7,189 nt of DNA. It comes from DASUMP01 sp036277635. Lineage in GTDB: Bacteria > Actinomycetota > Acidimicrobiia > IMCC26256 > PALSA-610. The translations under genes were made by a program, and so were the position numbers. Under the pieces are notes generated by a model that was not told where the DNA came from, ran no database searches, and saw only the letters and a program-made list of their open reading frames with translations. This document shows, in pieces, positions 5,399-7,189 of this stretch. Position 1 is the first letter of the stretch. Every line of letters starts with the position of its first letter. The stretch is from NCBI GenBank assembly GCA_036277635.1, contig DASUMP010000213.1, forward strand, positions 1 to 7,189, read 5' to 3'.

Positions 5399-6530
5399 CG
5401 AGCGCTTCGGACAGCTCCGTGAACGGCCGTTCGAGCGCCTCGGCCACCGCCGCGTTGGTCACGTGGCCGCCGACGGTGTTCACGCCGCCGGCGAGCGCGG
5501 GGTCGGCGGCGATCGCGTCGCGCACCCCGCGCACGGCGAGCTCGATCGCGTACGGGAGGGTGGCGTTCGTGAGCGCGTACGTGGAGGTGTTGGGCACCGC
5601 GCCGGGCACGTTGCCGACTGCGTAGTGCACGACGCCGTGGCGCTCGTAGACCGGCTCGGTGTGGGTGGTCTCCCGGATGCCCTCGACGCAGCCGCCCTGG
5701 TCGATCGCGCAATCGACGATGAGCGAGCGCGGCTTCATCGCCCGCACCAGGTCCTCGGAGACCAGCGTCGGTGCCCGGCCGCCGGGCACGAGCACGGCGC
5801 CGATGAGGAGGTCGGCGGTGACGACGGCGCGCTCGACCGCGCCGCGGTTCGACGCGAGGGTCTGGATGCGGCCCTTGTGGATCTGGTCGACCCACCGCAG
5901 ACGGTCGAGGTTGCGGTCGAGCAGCAGCACCTCGGCCTCCATGCCCTGCGCGATCCACGCGGCGTTCCAGCCGACGTTGCCGGCGCCGAGTACGACGACG
6001 CGCGCGGCGCGCACGCCGGGCGCGCCGCCGAGCAGCACGCCGCGCCCGCCGTGGCGGTACTCGAGGAAGTGCGCGCCGATCTGGGGCGCCATGCGGCCGG
6101 CGACCTCGCTCATCGGCGCGAGGAGAGGGAGGCCGCCGTTGCGGTCCTGGACCGTCTCGTAGGCCACGCCGATCGTGGCGTTGGCGAGCAGCGCGTCGGC
6201 GACCTTCGGATACGCGGCGAGGTGGAGATAGGTGAAGAGGACGAGCCCCGGTCGGAGGAACGCGAGCTCGTCGTGCTGCGGCTCCTTCACCTTGAGCACG
6301 AGCCCGGCGCGCTCCCACACCTCGGCGGCGGTCGCGAGGACCTCAGCGCCCGCGGTGCGATAGTCGTCGTCGCTGATCCCCGAGTCGAGCCCGGCGCCCT
6401 GCTCGATGAACACGGTGACGCCGTGGTTCGTGATCTCCCGCACCCCGTCGGGGGTGATCGCGACGCGGTGCTCCTCGGTCTTCACTTCCTTCGGCACACC
6501 GACGGCGAGCGGGGCCGCGGTGGCGCTCAC
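5394..6530 (-). CDS. ald: Alanine dehydrogenase
   Basis: Cytoplasmic NAD-dependent enzyme for L-alanine + NAD + water <-> pyruvate + ammonia + NADH. The 378-residue product matches the usual ~370. All four key residues known from Mycobacterium tuberculosis Ald (Arg15, Lys75, His96, Asp270) are found with a constant offset of seven: Arg22 in EEHRVAITP, Lys82 in LVLKVKEP, His103 in FTYLHLAAY and Asp277 in DCAIDQGG. The nucleotide-binding loop GAGNVG is at 182-187, with the ribose-binding Asp205 in LLLDRNLD at the end of the next strand. MSEVAGRMAPQIGAHFLE at 140-157 is another family stretch. The GTG at 6530 overlaps the aminotransferase stop as GTGA, with AAGG 7 nt upstream. The ten residues before GVPKE make it slightly longer at the N-terminus than usual. 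It is co-transcribed and coupled with the aminotransferase. No frameshift or missing motif. Confidence 0.97.
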   Translation of the reverse strand: MSATAAPLAVGVPKEVKTEEHRVAITPDGVREITNHGVTVFIEQGAGLDSGISDDDYRTAGAEVLATAAEVWERAGLVLKVKEPQHDELAFLRPGLVLFTYLHLAAYPKVADALLANATIGVAYETVQDRNGGLPLLAPMSEVAGRMAPQIGAHFLEYRHGGRGVLLGGAPGVRAARVVVLGAGNVGWNAAWIAQGMEAEVLLLDRNLDRLRWVDQIHKGRIQTLASNRGAVERAVVTADLLIGAVLVPGGRAPTLVSEDLVRAMKPRSLIVDCAIDQGGCVEGIRETTHTEPVYERHGVVHYAVGNVPGAVPNTSTYALTNATLPYAIELAVRGVRDAIAADPALAGGVNTVGGHVTNAAVAEALERPFTELSEALA

Positions 6531-7189
6531 GCCGCGACCTTCTTCGTGGCCTCCGTCAGGACCCGACGCACGATCGCTTCGAGCTCGTCGAGCTGCGCGT
6601 CGCCACTGACGAGCGGCGGTGCGAACTGCAGCACCGGGTCGCCGCGGTCGTCGGTGCGACAGATCAACCCCGCGTCGTAGAGCTCGGGCGCGATGAAGCC
6701 GCGCAGCAGCTCTTCGATCTCGGGGCGCGTGAAGCGCTCCTCGGTGGCTTGGTCCTTCACGAGCTCGACGGCCCAGAAGTAGCCGGCGCCGCGCACGTCG
6801 CCGACGATCGGGAGGTCGTAGAGACCCTTCAGTCGCTCTTCGAATCCCTGCTCGTGCGCGCGCACGTGCGCGACGAGCTGTTCGTCCTCGAAGATCTGCA
6901 GGTTCCGCAACGCGACCGCGCAGCTCACCGGGTGACCGCCGAACGTGATCCCGTGCGTGAACGATCCGGCGCCGTGCAGGAACGGTTCGGCGAGGAAGTC
7001 GCGACACAGCACCGCGCCGAGCGGGGAGTAGCCGCTCGTCAGTCCCTTCGCGGTGGTGATCATGTCGGGGAGGTAGTCGTAGCGCTGCGCGCCGAACATC
7101 TCGCCGAGGCGGCCGTAGCCGCAGATGACCTCGTCGGAGACGAGGAGCACGCCGTGGCGGTCGCAGATCTCGCGCACGCGTTGGAAGTA
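6527..7189 (-). CDS. Class-III PLP aminotransferase, N-terminus off window
   Basis: C-terminal 220 residues of a fold-type I, class-III pyridoxal-phosphate aminotransferase (omega-amino acid:pyruvate type). The first visible residues, YFQRVREICDRHGVLLVSDE, lead to DEVICGYGRLG, whose Asp pairs with the cofactor ring nitrogen. TTAKGLTSGYSPLGAV holds the Schiff-base lysine. THGITFGGHPVSCAVAL holds the phosphate-contacting Thr and the GHP family motif. The small C-terminal domain follows (VRGAGYFWAVELVKD, then LQFAPPLVSGDAQLDELE) and ends with a lysine/alanine tail. The start is beyond base 7189; an internal GTG at 7177 is not the true start. The donor substrate cannot be told from this half: beta-alanine, putrescine/diamines, GABA and taurine are all possible. 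Coupling to ald suggests pyruvate as acceptor, giving alanine that Ald then deaminates. Confidence 0.93.
   Translation of the reverse strand, partial: YFQRVREICDRHGVLLVSDEVICGYGRLGEMFGAQRYDYLPDMITTAKGLTSGYSPLGAVLCRDFLAEPFLHGAGSFTHGITFGGHPVSCAVALRNLQIFEDEQLVAHVRAHEQGFEERLKGLYDLPIVGDVRGAGYFWAVELVKDQATEERFTRPEIEELLRGFIAPELYDAGLICRTDDRGDPVLQFAPPLVSGDAQLDELEAIVRRVLTEATKKVAA

Overview
The window is high-GC DNA (roughly 70% by eye) with GTG starts, GTGA/ATGA start-stop overlaps and an actinobacterial style of FlgN, LuxR regulator and Tad pilus genes. It suggests a flagellated actinobacterium; Acidimicrobiia or a relative is my best guess, but the sequence does not prove the class. Eight genes are supported: four on each strand.

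Left part (1-2879), flagellar regulation. A FliA/WhiG-type flagellar sigma factor runs leftward off the window edge. Divergent from it, across a 180-nt region with several palindromes, starts a rightward cluster: a LuxR-type regulator with a degenerate receiver domain, a FlgN-like export chaperone, FliW, and CsrA. FliW and CsrA form the known partner switch that ties flagellin export to flagellin translation. FlgM, FlgK and FlgL, which often sit around flgN-fliW-csrA in Gram-positive bacteria, are not in this stretch.

Middle part (2918-4950), Tad/Flp pilus minor components. Two leftward, translationally coupled genes encode a TadE pseudopilin with a clean prepilin-peptidase site and a cysteine-rich TadG-like protein. 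They converge on csrA with only 38 nt between the stops.

Spacer (4951-5393). About 440 nt without a convincing gene. It holds a relatively AT-rich patch, a repeated 13-mer and a CRP-like palindrome that overlaps the ald stop codon.

Right part (5394-7189), amino-acid metabolism. Leftward alanine dehydrogenase follows a class-III PLP aminotransferase (N-terminus outside the window) with a GTGA overlap. This fits a transaminase that passes amino groups to pyruvate, with Ald recycling alanine to pyruvate, ammonia and NADH.

I saw no tRNA, rRNA, CRISPR array, insertion sequence or phage gene. Nothing here is clearly a new system. The most unusual items are the non-phosphorylatable regulator beside the flagellar sigma factor, the compact flgN-fliW-csrA arrangement, and the palindromes in the regulatory gaps.
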